From contig NZ_FYEB01000018.1 of the NCBI RefSeq assembly GCF_900187445.1, positions 37,373 through 101,372 of the forward strand: a DNA stretch of 64,000 bases, written 5' to 3'. A program made the translations under genes and the position numbers. This DNA comes from Pseudomonas sp. Irchel s3b2 (GTDB lineage Bacteria; Pseudomonadota; Gammaproteobacteria; Pseudomonadales; Pseudomonadaceae). Shown here piece by piece: positions 33,876-43,117 of this stretch. Below the pieces are notes generated by a model. The model made no database searches. It was not told the origin of the DNA and saw only the letters and a program-made list of their open reading frames with translations. Each line of letters opens with the position of its first letter. The first letter of the stretch is position 1.

Positions 33876-35183
33876 CTATAGAGTGCTGAACAGCGGAAAA
33901 ATCCCCATCAGCAATGCAGCGACCAGTATGCACAGGCAAACCAGCACTGCCCACTTCAAGGTGAATCGCTGATGATCACCGAATTCGATACCGGCCAGGG
34001 CCACCAACAGATAAGTCGATGGTACCAGCGGGCTCAGCAAGTGGACGGGCTGACCGACGATCGAGGCACGTGCCATTTCCACCGCGGTTATACCGTAATG
34101 ACTGGCAGCTTCGGCAAGTACCGGTAACACGCCGTAATAAAAAGCATCGTTCGACATAAAGAACGTGAACGGCATGCTCACCAGCGCGGTGATCACGGCC
34201 AGATACGGGCCGAGGAAATCCGGGATGACCGCCAGCAGGCTTTTCGACATGGCATCGACCATGCCGGTGCCCGACAGGATACCGGTGAAGATACCCGCGG
34301 CAAAGATCAACCCGACCACCGCCAGCACGCTACCGGCGTGAGCCGCGACGCGGTCCTTCTGCTGTTGCAGGCACGGGTAGTTGACGATCATCGCGATACT
34401 GAACGCCACCATGAACAGTACCGGCAGCGGCAACAGGCCGGCGACCAGGGTGCACATCAGCGCCAGGGTCAACGCGCCGTTGAACCAGATCAGCTTTGGA
34501 CGACGGGCGTCCGGGAACTGCGAAACGCTGATTTCGCTGTGATCGACTTCATCACCGACCAGATGTAGCTCACCCAGACGCGCACGCTCACGTTTACCGT
34601 AGAAGTAGGCAATTGCCAGGATCGCCACCACGCCGGCCAACATCGCCGGAATCATTGGCACAAAGATGTCGGACGGATCGACATGCAGCGCACTGGCCGC
34701 ACGAGCCGTCGGGCCACCCCAAGGGGTCATGTTCATCACGCCACCGGCGAGGATGATCAGACCGGCCATGATCCGCGGGCTCATGCCGATGCGGCTGTAG
34801 AGCGGCAGCATGGCGGCCACGCAGATCATATAAGTGGTCGCGCCGTCACCATCGAGGGAAACGACGAGCGCCAGTACGGCGGTACCGACCGAAACTTTGA
34901 GCGGGTCGCCCTTGACCAGTTTGAGGATCTTGCGCACGGCCGGGTCGAACAGGCCGGAGTCAATCATCAGGGCGAAGTAGAGAATGGCGAACATCAGCAT
35001 CACACCGGTCGGCGCGAGCTTGGTGATGCCTTCGAGCATCATCGGGCCGATCTTCGGTGAGAAACCACCGAACAGGGCGAAAATGATCGGGATAATGATC
35101 AGAGCGATCAGCGCAGACAGGCGCTTGGTCATGATCAGGAACATGAACGTGATGACCATGGCGAAGCCAAGGAAAGTCAGCAT
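33876..35183 (-). CDS. CitMHS-family citrate:metal symporter
   Basis: 435 aa with about 11-12 membrane segments and motifs LDGDGATTYMICVAAMLPLY, GGVMNMTPWGGPTARAASAL and FFMSNDAFYYGVLPVL, all characteristic of CitM/CitN-type carriers that import citrate complexed with Mg2+ or a related metal. It is likely inducible, but no adjacent CitB/CitA two-component pair is present in the window. Upstream lies a 320-base region with a possible short leader frame. Confidence 0.92.
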   Translation of the reverse strand: MLTFLGFAMVITFMFLIMTKRLSALIALIIIPIIFALFGGFSPKIGPMMLEGITKLAPTGVMLMFAILYFALMIDSGLFDPAVRKILKLVKGDPLKVSVGTAVLALVVSLDGDGATTYMICVAAMLPLYSRIGMSPRIMAGLIILAGGVMNMTPWGGPTARAASALHVDPSDIFVPMIPAMLAGVVAILAIAYFYGKRERARLGELHLVGDEVDHSEISVSQFPDARRPKLIWFNGALTLALMCTLVAGLLPLPVLFMVAFSIAMIVNYPCLQQQKDRVAAHAGSVLAVVGLIFAAGIFTGILSGTGMVDAMSKSLLAVIPDFLGPYLAVITALVSMPFTFFMSNDAFYYGVLPVLAEAASHYGITAVEMARASIVGQPVHLLSPLVPSTYLLVALAGIEFGDHQRFTLKWAVLVCLCILVAALLMGIFPLFSTL

Positions 35184-35503
35184 AGGAATACTCCAGGCGT
35201 GGCGCGGCTAGGGAATGGGCGAACCGGATGGGGTCAGCGCAGAACGGGAAGCACGAGACGTACGGGCGGAGTGACAGCGAAGAGGCGGGTAGTAGCGGAC
35301 ATCAGAATCACCATTGTTGTTGTTTAATGGACCGGGCGGGCGATAAAACACTCGCATTGGCCAACCGGTCTATTGCCGGCAGTGAGGGCGATCCTAATGG
35401 GGGAAGCTTTCAGCCAGCTTTCGCGAGTGAAAGCATTGACCGAATGTACAACCGGTCGTCGGCCCGGTTGAAAGGCCGTAAACACGGGTCAGGAGCAAAA
35501 GAC
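35184..35503. other. Divergent upstream region between the citrate transporter and the GFA gene
   Basis: 320 bases holding both divergent promoters. It contains a possible leader frame on the minus strand (35234-35314) and a hairpin GCTTTC/GAAAGC (35433-35450 region). I recognise no regulator site with confidence. Confidence 0.4.
35234..35314 (-). other. Possible 26-codon leader ORF upstream of the citrate transporter
   Basis: ATG at 35314 to TGA at 35234, reading MVILMSATTRLFAVTPP then VRLVLPVLR, ends 50 bases before the transporter's start. It is arginine- and proline-containing and hydrophobic. No strong ribosome site precedes either ATG (codons 1 and 5). It may be chance. Confidence 0.2.
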
Positions 35504-35905
35504 ATGGGCGAACTTCACACTGGCGGCTGCCACTGCGGACAAATGCGCTATCAATTCAGCGGGCCATTGCACGACATCGCTCACTGCCATTGCTCGATTT
35601 GCCGACGGGTCAGCGGTGGAATCGTGACCACCTGGATCACCGTGCCGGCCTCAGCATTTAAATGGATGGCGGGTACGTCATCCCGGTACGAGTCTTCGTC
35701 TACTTGCGTGCGATATTTCTGCCCAAACTGTGGGGCGCAACTGGCGCTGGTGACGCAGCTCAGCCCCGAGAGCATCGACGTGACCATCGCCACCCTCGAC
35801 CATCCCGAGCAGGCACCGGCCGAGCGGCATATCTGGACTAACAGTCGCTTGCCTTGGCTGCATCTGGATGAGCACCTGCCCGGCGAGGCCGAGGAACAAC
35901 TCTGA
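35504..35905 (+). CDS. GFA-family (CENP-V/GFA) zinc-binding protein
   Basis: 133 aa with the zinc-site Cys arrangement GGCHCGQMRYQ, HCHCSICRR and FCPNCGAQL. Members include the glutathione-dependent formaldehyde-activating enzyme, but most have no known reaction. The start at ATG 35504 follows AGGAG at good spacing; the frame upstream is open for 92 codons but is not conserved-looking. Its TGA abuts the stop of the convergent neighbour (TGATCA). Confidence 0.87.
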   Translation: MGELHTGGCHCGQMRYQFSGPLHDIAHCHCSICRRVSGGIVTTWITVPASAFKWMAGTSSRYESSSTCVRYFCPNCGAQLALVTQLSPESIDVTIATLDHPEQAPAERHIWTNSRLPWLHLDEHLPGEAEEQL

Positions 35906-36232
35906 TCAGAAAACAGACAGGTTCAGCGGCCGGATCGCGCCCATCCAGATCGCGTGCTCGGTGTGGTCGAGCAGATCGTCGCCCGTGTCCGGGTGCAGGA
36001 ACACCACCAAACCTTTGCGGTTAAGCGCCAGCCACGGCAACACCTCGCCAATGTATTGCGGCTCGAAAGCCAATTGGCAACTCCAGTCCGGGTGCGGGCC
36101 AACCGGGCGTTCGTGCACGCGCCCCATCTTCAGCGGAAACAATTGCGCTGCCTGCTCACACAAGGCCCGGGCCTGCGGGAGGGTGCTGACATCGAAATAG
36201 ACATGGGCGTGGTAGCCCTTGATCCGTTGCAT
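35906..36232 (-). CDS. DOPA 4,5-dioxygenase family protein
   Basis: 108 aa with GYHAHVYFD at the start, VGPHPDWSCQLAF in the middle and VVFLHPDTGDDLLDHTEHAIWMG at the end; the His residues match the extradiol-type DOPA_dioxygen family. In fungi and plants this opens the ring of DOPA; the bacterial substrate is unknown. Its stop abuts that of the GFA gene with no gap. Confidence 0.87.
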   Translation of the reverse strand: MQRIKGYHAHVYFDVSTLPQARALCEQAAQLFPLKMGRVHERPVGPHPDWSCQLAFEPQYIGEVLPWLALNRKGLVVFLHPDTGDDLLDHTEHAIWMGAIRPLNLSVF

Positions 36233-36316
36233 CTAAAAGCCCTCTGAAACCTGCTCGAACCCACATCGCTCCCCACAGGCCATACTCTATATAGGCAGGA
36301 AGTACGGAGCACGGCC

Positions 36317-36982
36317 ATGAAAAATGCCGAAACCCCGGTGGTGAAGGTAGTGCTTTATGGTGCCATGAGTAGCCTTGGCAGTGCGCTGATGGCTGAAATG
36401 CTGCGGCGCCAGCATGAAGTGATCGCGATACTAGATGACCTGAACGCGCTCGCGCCGCGCCCGGGTTTACGCACCAAGGCCGGCGACCTGTTCGATGCCA
36501 AGCGGGTCAAACAGAGCGTGGCCGGCTGTTCGGCGGTGATCTGTCTGCTCGATGCGCCAGGGTTACCGATGAACAGTGAACACATCGAAAAATCCATCGT
36601 GCCCGGCCCGGTCGAAGAGGTGCTGGCGGTGGATGCGCTGATCGATGGCATGCAGGCGGCGGGCATCGTCCGGCTGTTTGTGGTGGGCGATTTCGAGGTG
36701 CTGGACGATCCGGAAATAGAAGACCCGCTGCAGCGCCACGCCGCCGAAGAAATCCGCGAGGCTCTGCAAAGCAGCTCTTTGCACTGGACCTTGGTGAATG
36801 CACCAGCCCGCGTGCCCGGGCTGACCATCGAGCATTTCAGTCATGTCAGCAGTAGCCTGGAACCTGGCTTGGCCGCAGCGCTGGAACAGTTGAATCGAGT
36901 CGCCGTGGGGATTGCCGATGAGCTATGGCTGAATTTGCATGTCGGGGAACATGTGAGTTTTGTTGCGACTTCGGAACCGTAA
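36317..36982 (+). CDS. NAD(P)-binding Rossmann-fold protein (NmrA/SDR-like)
   Basis: 221 aa of atypical short-chain-dehydrogenase type: beta-strand VVLYGAMSSLGSALMAEML in place of the usual GxxGxxG, then DLFDAKRVKQSVAGCSAVICLLDAP, LIDGMQAAGIVRLFVVGDFEVLDD and SSLHWTLVNAPARVPG. It resembles the NAD(P)H-binding (PF13460-like) group, with a weakened glycine motif, so catalysis is uncertain. It stands alone; substrate unknown. Confidence 0.72.
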   Translation: MKNAETPVVKVVLYGAMSSLGSALMAEMLRRQHEVIAILDDLNALAPRPGLRTKAGDLFDAKRVKQSVAGCSAVICLLDAPGLPMNSEHIEKSIVPGPVEEVLAVDALIDGMQAAGIVRLFVVGDFEVLDDPEIEDPLQRHAAEEIREALQSSSLHWTLVNAPARVPGLTIEHFSHVSSSLEPGLAAALEQLNRVAVGIADELWLNLHVGEHVSFVATSEP

Positions 36983-36988
36983 AAGCCT

Positions 36989-37939
36989 TCATACCGCAAT
37001 CGAAGGTAAAGGAAAACCATCGAGCGATTGCCCACTGCTGGCCTGCTCCGCCCTCAACCAATCCACAAACAGCTGAATCAACGCCCCACGCCGTTTGCGC
37101 TGGGGCAGGACCACGTAATAGCCCAGCCTGGACATCACCGTGTCGGCAATCGGGCGACACAACAGCCCTTGCGCCAACAAGTTATCCACAAGGTGCCGCC
37201 AGCCGATCGCGACACCTTGACCACCAATCGCCGCTTGAATCAGCAAGGTGTAATTGTCGAAGCGCAGTTGCCCCGGCGCTGGGGCAGAGGTGATCCCCAG
37301 TTCGCGAAACACGCCGCTCCAATCGAACCAATTGCTGCTGTGTTCGCCTCGCAGGTGCAGCAGCGGAAACTCCAGCAATGCCTGAGCCGGCAAGGGCAGG
37401 GCACGGTCCTTCAACAGCAGCGGGCTGCATACCGGAAACACCTCTTCGCTGAACAGCCAGTGGCTCTCGCCTTGCTTGAACCGGCCATCGCCGAACAGCA
37501 CCGCCACATCGATATCGGTGCGCAACATGTTGTGGCTGCGTTCGCTGGTGACCAGGCTGACGTCCACTTGAGGGTTGGCGGTATGGAAGCGGTGCAGTCG
37601 CGGCATTAGCCAGTACGCGGCAAAGGCGAAGTCGGTGGCCACCTGCAACACTTCGTGCTGTTGTTGTGCGCCGATTGCGCTCAATCCTGCATCGATATTC
37701 TGCAAACCAAGTTGAACTTGCTCGAACAGAATGGTCCCGGCCTCAGTCAGCTCAATACCGCGATAAATACGATCGAACAACCGGGTAGCGAGTTGCTCCT
37801 CCAGCCGTTTGATCTGCTGACTGATGGCTGGTTGTGTGGTGCCAAGCTCCACCGCGGCGGCGGTGAAGCTGCGCTGACGGGCCGCCGCTTCAAAAGCGCG
37901 GAGCAAATCCAGGGACAGATCACCAAGGGCGTCATACAT
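36989..37939 (-). CDS. LysR-family regulator of choline-sulfate genes
   Basis: 316 aa: N-terminal winged helix (DLLRAFEAAARQRSFTAAAVELGTTQPAISQQI) and a substrate-binding co-inducer domain of the GcvA subgroup. Divergent from the choline sulfatase gene across a 114-base gap with a dyad operator, so it is very likely the activator or repressor of that cluster, responding to choline sulfate or choline. Equivalent to PA0032 by position. Confidence 0.88.
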   Translation of the reverse strand: MYDALGDLSLDLLRAFEAAARQRSFTAAAVELGTTQPAISQQIKRLEEQLATRLFDRIYRGIELTEAGTILFEQVQLGLQNIDAGLSAIGAQQQHEVLQVATDFAFAAYWLMPRLHRFHTANPQVDVSLVTSERSHNMLRTDIDVAVLFGDGRFKQGESHWLFSEEVFPVCSPLLLKDRALPLPAQALLEFPLLHLRGEHSSNWFDWSGVFRELGITSAPAPGQLRFDNYTLLIQAAIGGQGVAIGWRHLVDNLLAQGLLCRPIADTVMSRLGYYVVLPQRKRRGALIQLFVDWLRAEQASSGQSLDGFPLPSIAV

Positions 37940-37976
37940 AAGCTGTGCTTATCCTAGTCATTGCCTGACATGGGCT

Positions 37977-37991
37977 TTACCACAAAGGTAA
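37977..37991. promoter_or_regulatory. Candidate LysR-type operator between regulator and betC
   Basis: TTACC-ACAAA-GGTAA is a perfect 5-bp dyad and contains a T-N11-A box (T37978, A37990), the hallmark of LysR-family sites. It lies 38 bases from the regulator start and 62 from betC. Confidence 0.6.
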
Positions 37992-38053
37992 TGGGTTTCA
38001 TGCTCGATCCCAGCACTCTCGCATAAATATCCACTATGGAATGCCGCGATCAC

Positions 38054-39568
38054 ATGAAGCGCAAGAATATTCTTTTCATCATGGCCGATCAGATGGCCGC
38101 GCCAATGTTGCCGTTCTACGGCCCTTCGCCCATCAAGTTGCCGAATCTCAGCCGCCTCGCCGCCGAAGGCGTGGTGTTCGACGCCGCGTATTGCAACAGC
38201 CCACTTTGCGCACCGTCGCGTTTCACCCTCGTCAGCGGTCAGCTGCCGAGCAAGATCGGCGCCTACGACAACGCCGCCGATTTCCCCGCCGATGTTCCGA
38301 CCTATGCCCATTACCTGCGGCGCCTCGGTTATCGCACCGCGCTGTCGGGCAAGATGCATTTCTGCGGCCCGGACCAGTTGCACGGCTATGAAGAACGCCT
38401 GACTAGCGACATCTACCCGGCCGACTACGGTTGGGCAGTGAACTGGGATGAACCGGACGTGCGGCCGACCTGGTACCACAACATGTCATCGGTGCTGCAA
38501 GCCGGGCCATGCGTGCGCACCAATCAACTGGATTTCGACGAAGAAGTGGTGTTCAAGGCCCAGCAATACCTGTTCGACCACATCCGCGAGGATGGCGATC
38601 AGCCGTTCTGCCTGACCGTGTCAATGACTCACCCACACGATCCGTACACGATTCCCAAAGCTTTCTGGGATCTGTACGACGACGCCGACATCCCTTTGCC
38701 TACAACACCGGATCAGCACGAACTCGATCCACATGCCCAGCGTCTGCTCAAAGTCTACGACCTGTGGGACAAGCCGCTGCCTGTGGATAAGATTCGCGAC
38801 GCGCGTCGCGCCTACTTCGGTGCGTGCAGCTATATCGACAGCAACGTCGGCAAACTCCTGCAAACACTCGAGGAAACCGGCCTTATCGACGACACCATCA
38901 TTGTGTTCTCCGGGGATCACGGCGACATGCTCGGCGAGCGCGGCCTCTGGTACAAAATGCATTGGTACGAAATGGCTGCCCGGGTACCGCTGCTGATCAG
39001 TGCACCAGGGCGATTCGGGGCTGGGCGGGTCAGCGCGGCGGTATCAACCGCCGACCTGCTGCCGACCTTTGTGGAATTGGCCGGCGGCTCACTGGAACCG
39101 GGCCTGCCACTGGATGGCCGCTCGCTGGTTTCGCACCTGCAAGGGCAGGGTGGTCACGACGAAGTGTTCGGTGAGTACATGGCCGAAGGCACCATCGGCC
39201 CGTTGATGATGATTCGCCGTGGCGCCTACAAATTCATCTACAGCGAAGACGACCCTTGCCTACTCTTCGATGTACATAACGACCCGAAGGAACAAGAAGA
39301 ACTCAGCCACTCGCCGCAACATCGACAGCTTTTCGAGGAGTTTCTCGCCGAAGCGCGGACCAAATGGGATATCCCGGCGATCCACCAGCAGGTGCTCGCC
39401 AGTCAGCGACGCCGGCGTTTCGTCGCCGACGCCCTGACCATCGGCAAGCTGAAGAGCTGGGATCACCAGCCTCTGGTGGATGCCAGTCAGCAGTACATGC
39501 GCAACCACATCGACCTCGACGATCTGGAACGTAAAGCACGTTACCCACAACCCTGCCAAAACCAATAA
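38054..39568 (+). CDS. betC: Choline sulfatase BetC
   Basis: 504 aa type I sulfatase: metal-site start NILFIMADQM, formylglycine signature CAPSR (Cys at about residue 54, inside NSPLCAPSRFTLVSG), SGKMHFCGPDQLHGYEERL, and metal residues in FSGDHGDMLGE. The C-terminal region is the choline-sulfatase type. It hydrolyses choline-O-sulfate to choline and sulfate in the cytoplasm. ATG 38054 (MKRKNILFIMADQ) is preferred over 38036 on family grounds. Followed by a choline-binding protein and a SulP carrier. Confidence 0.94.
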   Translation: MKRKNILFIMADQMAAPMLPFYGPSPIKLPNLSRLAAEGVVFDAAYCNSPLCAPSRFTLVSGQLPSKIGAYDNAADFPADVPTYAHYLRRLGYRTALSGKMHFCGPDQLHGYEERLTSDIYPADYGWAVNWDEPDVRPTWYHNMSSVLQAGPCVRTNQLDFDEEVVFKAQQYLFDHIREDGDQPFCLTVSMTHPHDPYTIPKAFWDLYDDADIPLPTTPDQHELDPHAQRLLKVYDLWDKPLPVDKIRDARRAYFGACSYIDSNVGKLLQTLEETGLIDDTIIVFSGDHGDMLGERGLWYKMHWYEMAARVPLLISAPGRFGAGRVSAAVSTADLLPTFVELAGGSLEPGLPLDGRSLVSHLQGQGGHDEVFGEYMAEGTIGPLMMIRRGAYKFIYSEDDPCLLFDVHNDPKEQEELSHSPQHRQLFEEFLAEARTKWDIPAIHQQVLASQRRRRFVADALTIGKLKSWDHQPLVDASQQYMRNHIDLDDLERKARYPQPCQNQ

Positions 39569-39584
39569 TGTTAAGGGGAAGTCC

Positions 39585-40505
39585 ATGCAAAGGTTATCCA
39601 CAGCACTGACGGTCGGGCTTCTGGCTCTGGGCAGCGCCTCGGCTTATGCGGAGCAAAGCTGCGAGACGGTGAAGATGGCCGATCCTGGCTGGAGCGACAT
39701 CGCTGCAACCAACGCCATCACCGGGTTTCTGCTGGACGGCATGGGCTACAAGGCCAAGGTCGACACGCTGGCGGTGCCGATCACCTTTGGCGGTCTGAAG
39801 GATGGCCAGGTGGACGTGTTCCTGGGTAACTGGATGCCGGCGCAGCAAGGCTTCTACGATAAGTTCGTGGCCAACGGCGACGTTACGCAACTGGCGAAGA
39901 ACCTCGACGGCACCGAGTTCACGCTGGCGGTCCCGGATTACGTTTGGGACGCGGGTGTGCATAACTTTAACGATCTGAACAAGTACGCCGACAAGTTTGA
40001 CAAGAAGATCTATGGCATCGGCTCCGGCGCCCCGGCGAACATCTCGCTGCAAGAGATCATCAAGAAGAACGACTTCGATCTGGGTCAGTGGAAGCTGATC
40101 GAATCCAGCGAGCAGGCGATGCTGGCCGAAGTGTCTCGCGCCGTGAAGAAACAGAAGTTCGTGACCTTCCTTGGCTGGACGCCACATCCGATGAACGTGC
40201 AATTGAAAATGCATTATCTGAAGGGCGGCGAGAAGTACTTCGGTGACACCGGCAGCGTTTATACACTGACCCGCAAAGGTTATGCACAGGCCTGCCCGAA
40301 CGTTGGCAAACTGCTCGCCAACCTGAGTTTTACCCAGGAAATGGAGAACAGCATCATGGCCGAGGTGGTGAACAAAAAGATCAGCAATGCCGCGGCGGCC
40401 AAGGCTTGGATCAGGGCCAATCCGGCGGTGCTGGATAAGTGGCTGGACGGTGTGAAGACCGTGGACGGGAAGGATGCGTTGCCGGCGGTCAAAGCCAAAC
40501 TGTAA
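39585..40505 (+). CDS. Choline/betaine ABC transporter substrate-binding protein
   Basis: 306 aa periplasmic OpuAC-type binding protein with signal peptide ending SAYA. It reads CETVKMADPGWSDIAATNAI, LGNWMPAQQGFYDKF and FLGWTPHPMNVQLKM, whose aromatic residues form the quaternary-amine cage in ChoX-type proteins. It likely binds choline, or possibly choline sulfate. It lies 16 bases after betC with an AAGGGG ribosome site. No ABC permease or ATPase is adjacent, so it probably delivers to a shared transporter elsewhere. Confidence 0.88.
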   Translation: MQRLSTALTVGLLALGSASAYAEQSCETVKMADPGWSDIAATNAITGFLLDGMGYKAKVDTLAVPITFGGLKDGQVDVFLGNWMPAQQGFYDKFVANGDVTQLAKNLDGTEFTLAVPDYVWDAGVHNFNDLNKYADKFDKKIYGIGSGAPANISLQEIIKKNDFDLGQWKLIESSEQAMLAEVSRAVKKQKFVTFLGWTPHPMNVQLKMHYLKGGEKYFGDTGSVYTLTRKGYAQACPNVGKLLANLSFTQEMENSIMAEVVNKKISNAAAAKAWIRANPAVLDKWLDGVKTVDGKDALPAVKAKL

Positions 40506-40513
40506 GGTTCTCT

Positions 40514-40643
40514 GTGGCGAGGGAGCTTGCTCCCGCTGGAGCGCGTAGCGCTCCCATTTCGGCAAACACGGTTTATCTGTCTCACCGAGTTGTCCGGATT
40601 TGCGGCTGCTGCGCAACCGAGCGGGAGCAAGCTCCCTCGCCAC
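40514..40643. repeat. REP palindrome pair, family C
   Basis: Copy at 40514-40534 and inverse at 40623-40643 of GGCGAGGGAGCTTGCTCCC, between the binding-protein and SulP genes. It also holds GGAGCGCGTAGCGCTCC, a small palindrome. Confidence 0.9.
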
Positions 40644-40695
40644 ATTGACCGTTTTACCCTGCTACCCTTGCGCAAAATCCCACCCGAGAGGACCC

Positions 40696-42264
40696 ATGGC
40701 CTTCCCCAGCCGCCATTCACTCTTTCCCTTCCTGATCTGGTTGCCCCGGCAAACCCGCGCCAGTGTCGGTCGTGACCTGATCGTAGGCTTGAGCGGTGCA
40801 ATTCTCGCGTTGCCACAATCGATTGCCTACGCGCTGATCGCCGGCCTCCCACCGGAATATGGCTTGTACGCCGCGATCATCCCGGTACTGATCGCCTGCC
40901 TCTGGGGTTCGTCGTGGCATTTGATCTGCGGTCCTACGGCGGCCATTTCCATCGTCCTGTATGCCAGCGTCAGTCCTCTGGCCGTCCCCGCGTCGCAGGA
41001 CTACGTCACGCTGATCCTGCTTCTGACATTCATTGCGGGCATTTTCCAGTGGCTGCTGGGTTTGATGCGTTTCGGCGCCCTAGTGAATTTCGTCTCTCAC
41101 TCGGTGGTGCTGGGCTTCACCCTTGGCGCAGCGGTGGTGATTGCCATTGGGCAACTGCCGAACTTGCTGGGGCTGGATGTGCCCAATCAACCCACAGCGC
41201 TGAACAGCTTGGTGCTGCTGTTCAGTCATCTGAGTGAGGTGGATAAACCTTCGCTGGTACTGGGCCTGGCCACGGTCGTGGTGGGCGTCGTGCTGAAACT
41301 GCTGTTGCCGCGCTGGCCGACGCTGTTGATCGCTCTGGCCTTGAGCGGATTGCTGGTGTGGTTGTGGCCAGCGATGTTCGGACATGTGAAGCTGGTCAGC
41401 GCCTTTGTCGGACGTCTGCCGCCCTTCAGCCCGCTGCCGCTGGATCTGGACCTGGTGTTGCGCCTGCTGCCCAGCGCGGTGGCGGTCGGCATGCTCGGGC
41501 TGGTGACAAGCCTGTCGATTGCCCGCTCGTTGTCGGCGCGTTCGCAGCAATTGCTCGACGCCAATCAAGAAGTCCGCGCCCAGGGTTTCTCGAACATGGT
41601 CGGGGCGTTTTTTTCCGGCTCACTGTCAGCCGGTTCCTTCACCCGCTCGGCCCTGAGCTATGACGCCGGTGCCTGCTCACCGTTGGCGGGTGTTTTTTCA
41701 GCGGTGTGGGTGGCGCTGTTCGCTATCTTCGGCGCGGTATTGATCGCGCACATTCCGATCCCGGCCATGGCCGGCAGCATTTTGTTGATCGCCTGGGGAT
41801 TGGTCGACCATCGCGGCATTCGCGCCTTGTTGCGGGTCAGCCGTGCCGAGTTTCTGGTCATGGCACTTACCTGTGTTGCGACGCTGTTGCTGGAATTGCA
41901 AACGGCGATCTATGCCGGCGTGCTGGCCTCGCTGTTCTTCTACCTCAAGCGCACCTCGCAACCACGGGTGCAGCATTGGCGTGAGGGCGATGAAGACATT
42001 CTGCGAGTCGGCGGTTCGATCTTTTTTGGCGCCAGCCATTACCTGCAAGTGCGTTTGCAACGGATGCACGGCGCGCGGGTGGTGATCGAGGCGCAGCAGA
42101 TCAACTTCATCGACTATTCGGGGGTGGAAATGCTGCACCAGGAAGCGCGACGGCTGCTGCGCCAGGATCGCAGCCTGACCCTGCGGCGAGCACGGCCGCA
42201 GGTGGTGGAAGAATTGAGAAAGCTCGAAGGCGCGGAGAAATGCCCGATTCGCTTCGAAGATTGA
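40696..42264 (+). CDS. SulP-family sulfate/anion transporter
   Basis: 522 aa: SulP membrane domain (about 20-420; ALPQSIAYALIAGLPPEYGLYAAIIP is the family signature region, cited here as residues 33-58) and a C-terminal STAS domain (about 430-522; INFIDYSGVEML). It could handle sulfate released by BetC or take up sulfate or choline sulfate. The ATG at 40696 follows AGAGGA. Equivalent to PA0029 by position. Confidence 0.9.
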   Translation: MAFPSRHSLFPFLIWLPRQTRASVGRDLIVGLSGAILALPQSIAYALIAGLPPEYGLYAAIIPVLIACLWGSSWHLICGPTAAISIVLYASVSPLAVPASQDYVTLILLLTFIAGIFQWLLGLMRFGALVNFVSHSVVLGFTLGAAVVIAIGQLPNLLGLDVPNQPTALNSLVLLFSHLSEVDKPSLVLGLATVVVGVVLKLLLPRWPTLLIALALSGLLVWLWPAMFGHVKLVSAFVGRLPPFSPLPLDLDLVLRLLPSAVAVGMLGLVTSLSIARSLSARSQQLLDANQEVRAQGFSNMVGAFFSGSLSAGSFTRSALSYDAGACSPLAGVFSAVWVALFAIFGAVLIAHIPIPAMAGSILLIAWGLVDHRGIRALLRVSRAEFLVMALTCVATLLLELQTAIYAGVLASLFFYLKRTSQPRVQHWREGDEDILRVGGSIFFGASHYLQVRLQRMHGARVVIEAQQINFIDYSGVEMLHQEARRLLRQDRSLTLRRARPQVVEELRKLEGAEKCPIRFED

Positions 42265-42295
42265 AACACTGACGTCGATGCAACGCCACAAAGAA

Positions 42296-43117
42296 CTACA
42301 GCGCCAATTGCCGGCGGAGTTCGGCCAGCACCGGCGCTGTATCCGGGCGCACGCCGCGCCACAGATAGAAAGCTTCCGCCGCCTGCTCGGCCAACATTCC
42401 CAGGCCATCCATTGCCACCGCCGCACCGTGCTCACTGGCCCAGCGGCAGAACGAGGTCGGCTCCTTGCCGTACATCATGTCGTAGCAAACCGTCTTGCCC
42501 GGTTCGATCAAACTGCTGGCAATCGGCGGTACATCGCCTGACAGACTGGCGGACGTAGCGTTGATGATCAGGTCCACCGGTTCCAGCAACCAATCGAAAC
42601 CGCTGGCCGACACCGGCCCCAAATCCGCGAACAACTCCGCCAGCAATTCGGCTTTTTCCACCGTGCGGTTGGCAATGATCACCGACGCCGGTTGCTCCGC
42701 CAATAACGGCTCCAGCGCACCGCGCACCGCACCGCCGGCCCCGAGCAGCAGGATGCGTTTGCCCGCAAGGCTGAAACCCGCATTAACCGTCAGGTCCCGC
42801 ACCAGCCCGGCGCCATCGGTGTTGTCGCCCAGCAAACTGCCATCGGCCAGTTTGCTCAGGGTATTCACTGCGCCGGCCCGCTGCGCTCGCTTGGTCAAGC
42901 TGTTCGCCAAACGATAGGCGTCTTCCTTGAACGGCACCGTCACATTCGCCCCACGCCCTTCGCGGAAAAATGCCTGGGCACAGCCGGAAAAATCATCGAG
43001 GGGCGCCAACAAAGTGCTGTAGTCCAGTTTTTGCCCCGTCTGCTCGGCGAACAAACGGTGGATCAGCGGCGACTTGCTGTGGCCAATCGGGTTACCGAAT
43101 ACGACGTAACGATCCAT
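42296..43117 (-). CDS. aroE: Shikimate dehydrogenase AroE
   Basis: 273 aa: substrate-domain motifs NPIGHSKSP and NVTVPFKE, NTDGAG, and the NADP-binding loop LLGAGGAVRGAL with IANRT. It reduces 3-dehydroshikimate to shikimate with NADPH in aromatic synthesis. ATG 43117 overlaps the hemF stop by one base (TGATG), so the two are translationally coupled. Confidence 0.95.
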   Translation of the reverse strand: MDRYVVFGNPIGHSKSPLIHRLFAEQTGQKLDYSTLLAPLDDFSGCAQAFFREGRGANVTVPFKEDAYRLANSLTKRAQRAGAVNTLSKLADGSLLGDNTDGAGLVRDLTVNAGFSLAGKRILLLGAGGAVRGALEPLLAEQPASVIIANRTVEKAELLAELFADLGPVSASGFDWLLEPVDLIINATSASLSGDVPPIASSLIEPGKTVCYDMMYGKEPTSFCRWASEHGAAVAMDGLGMLAEQAAEAFYLWRGVRPDTAPVLAELRRQLAL

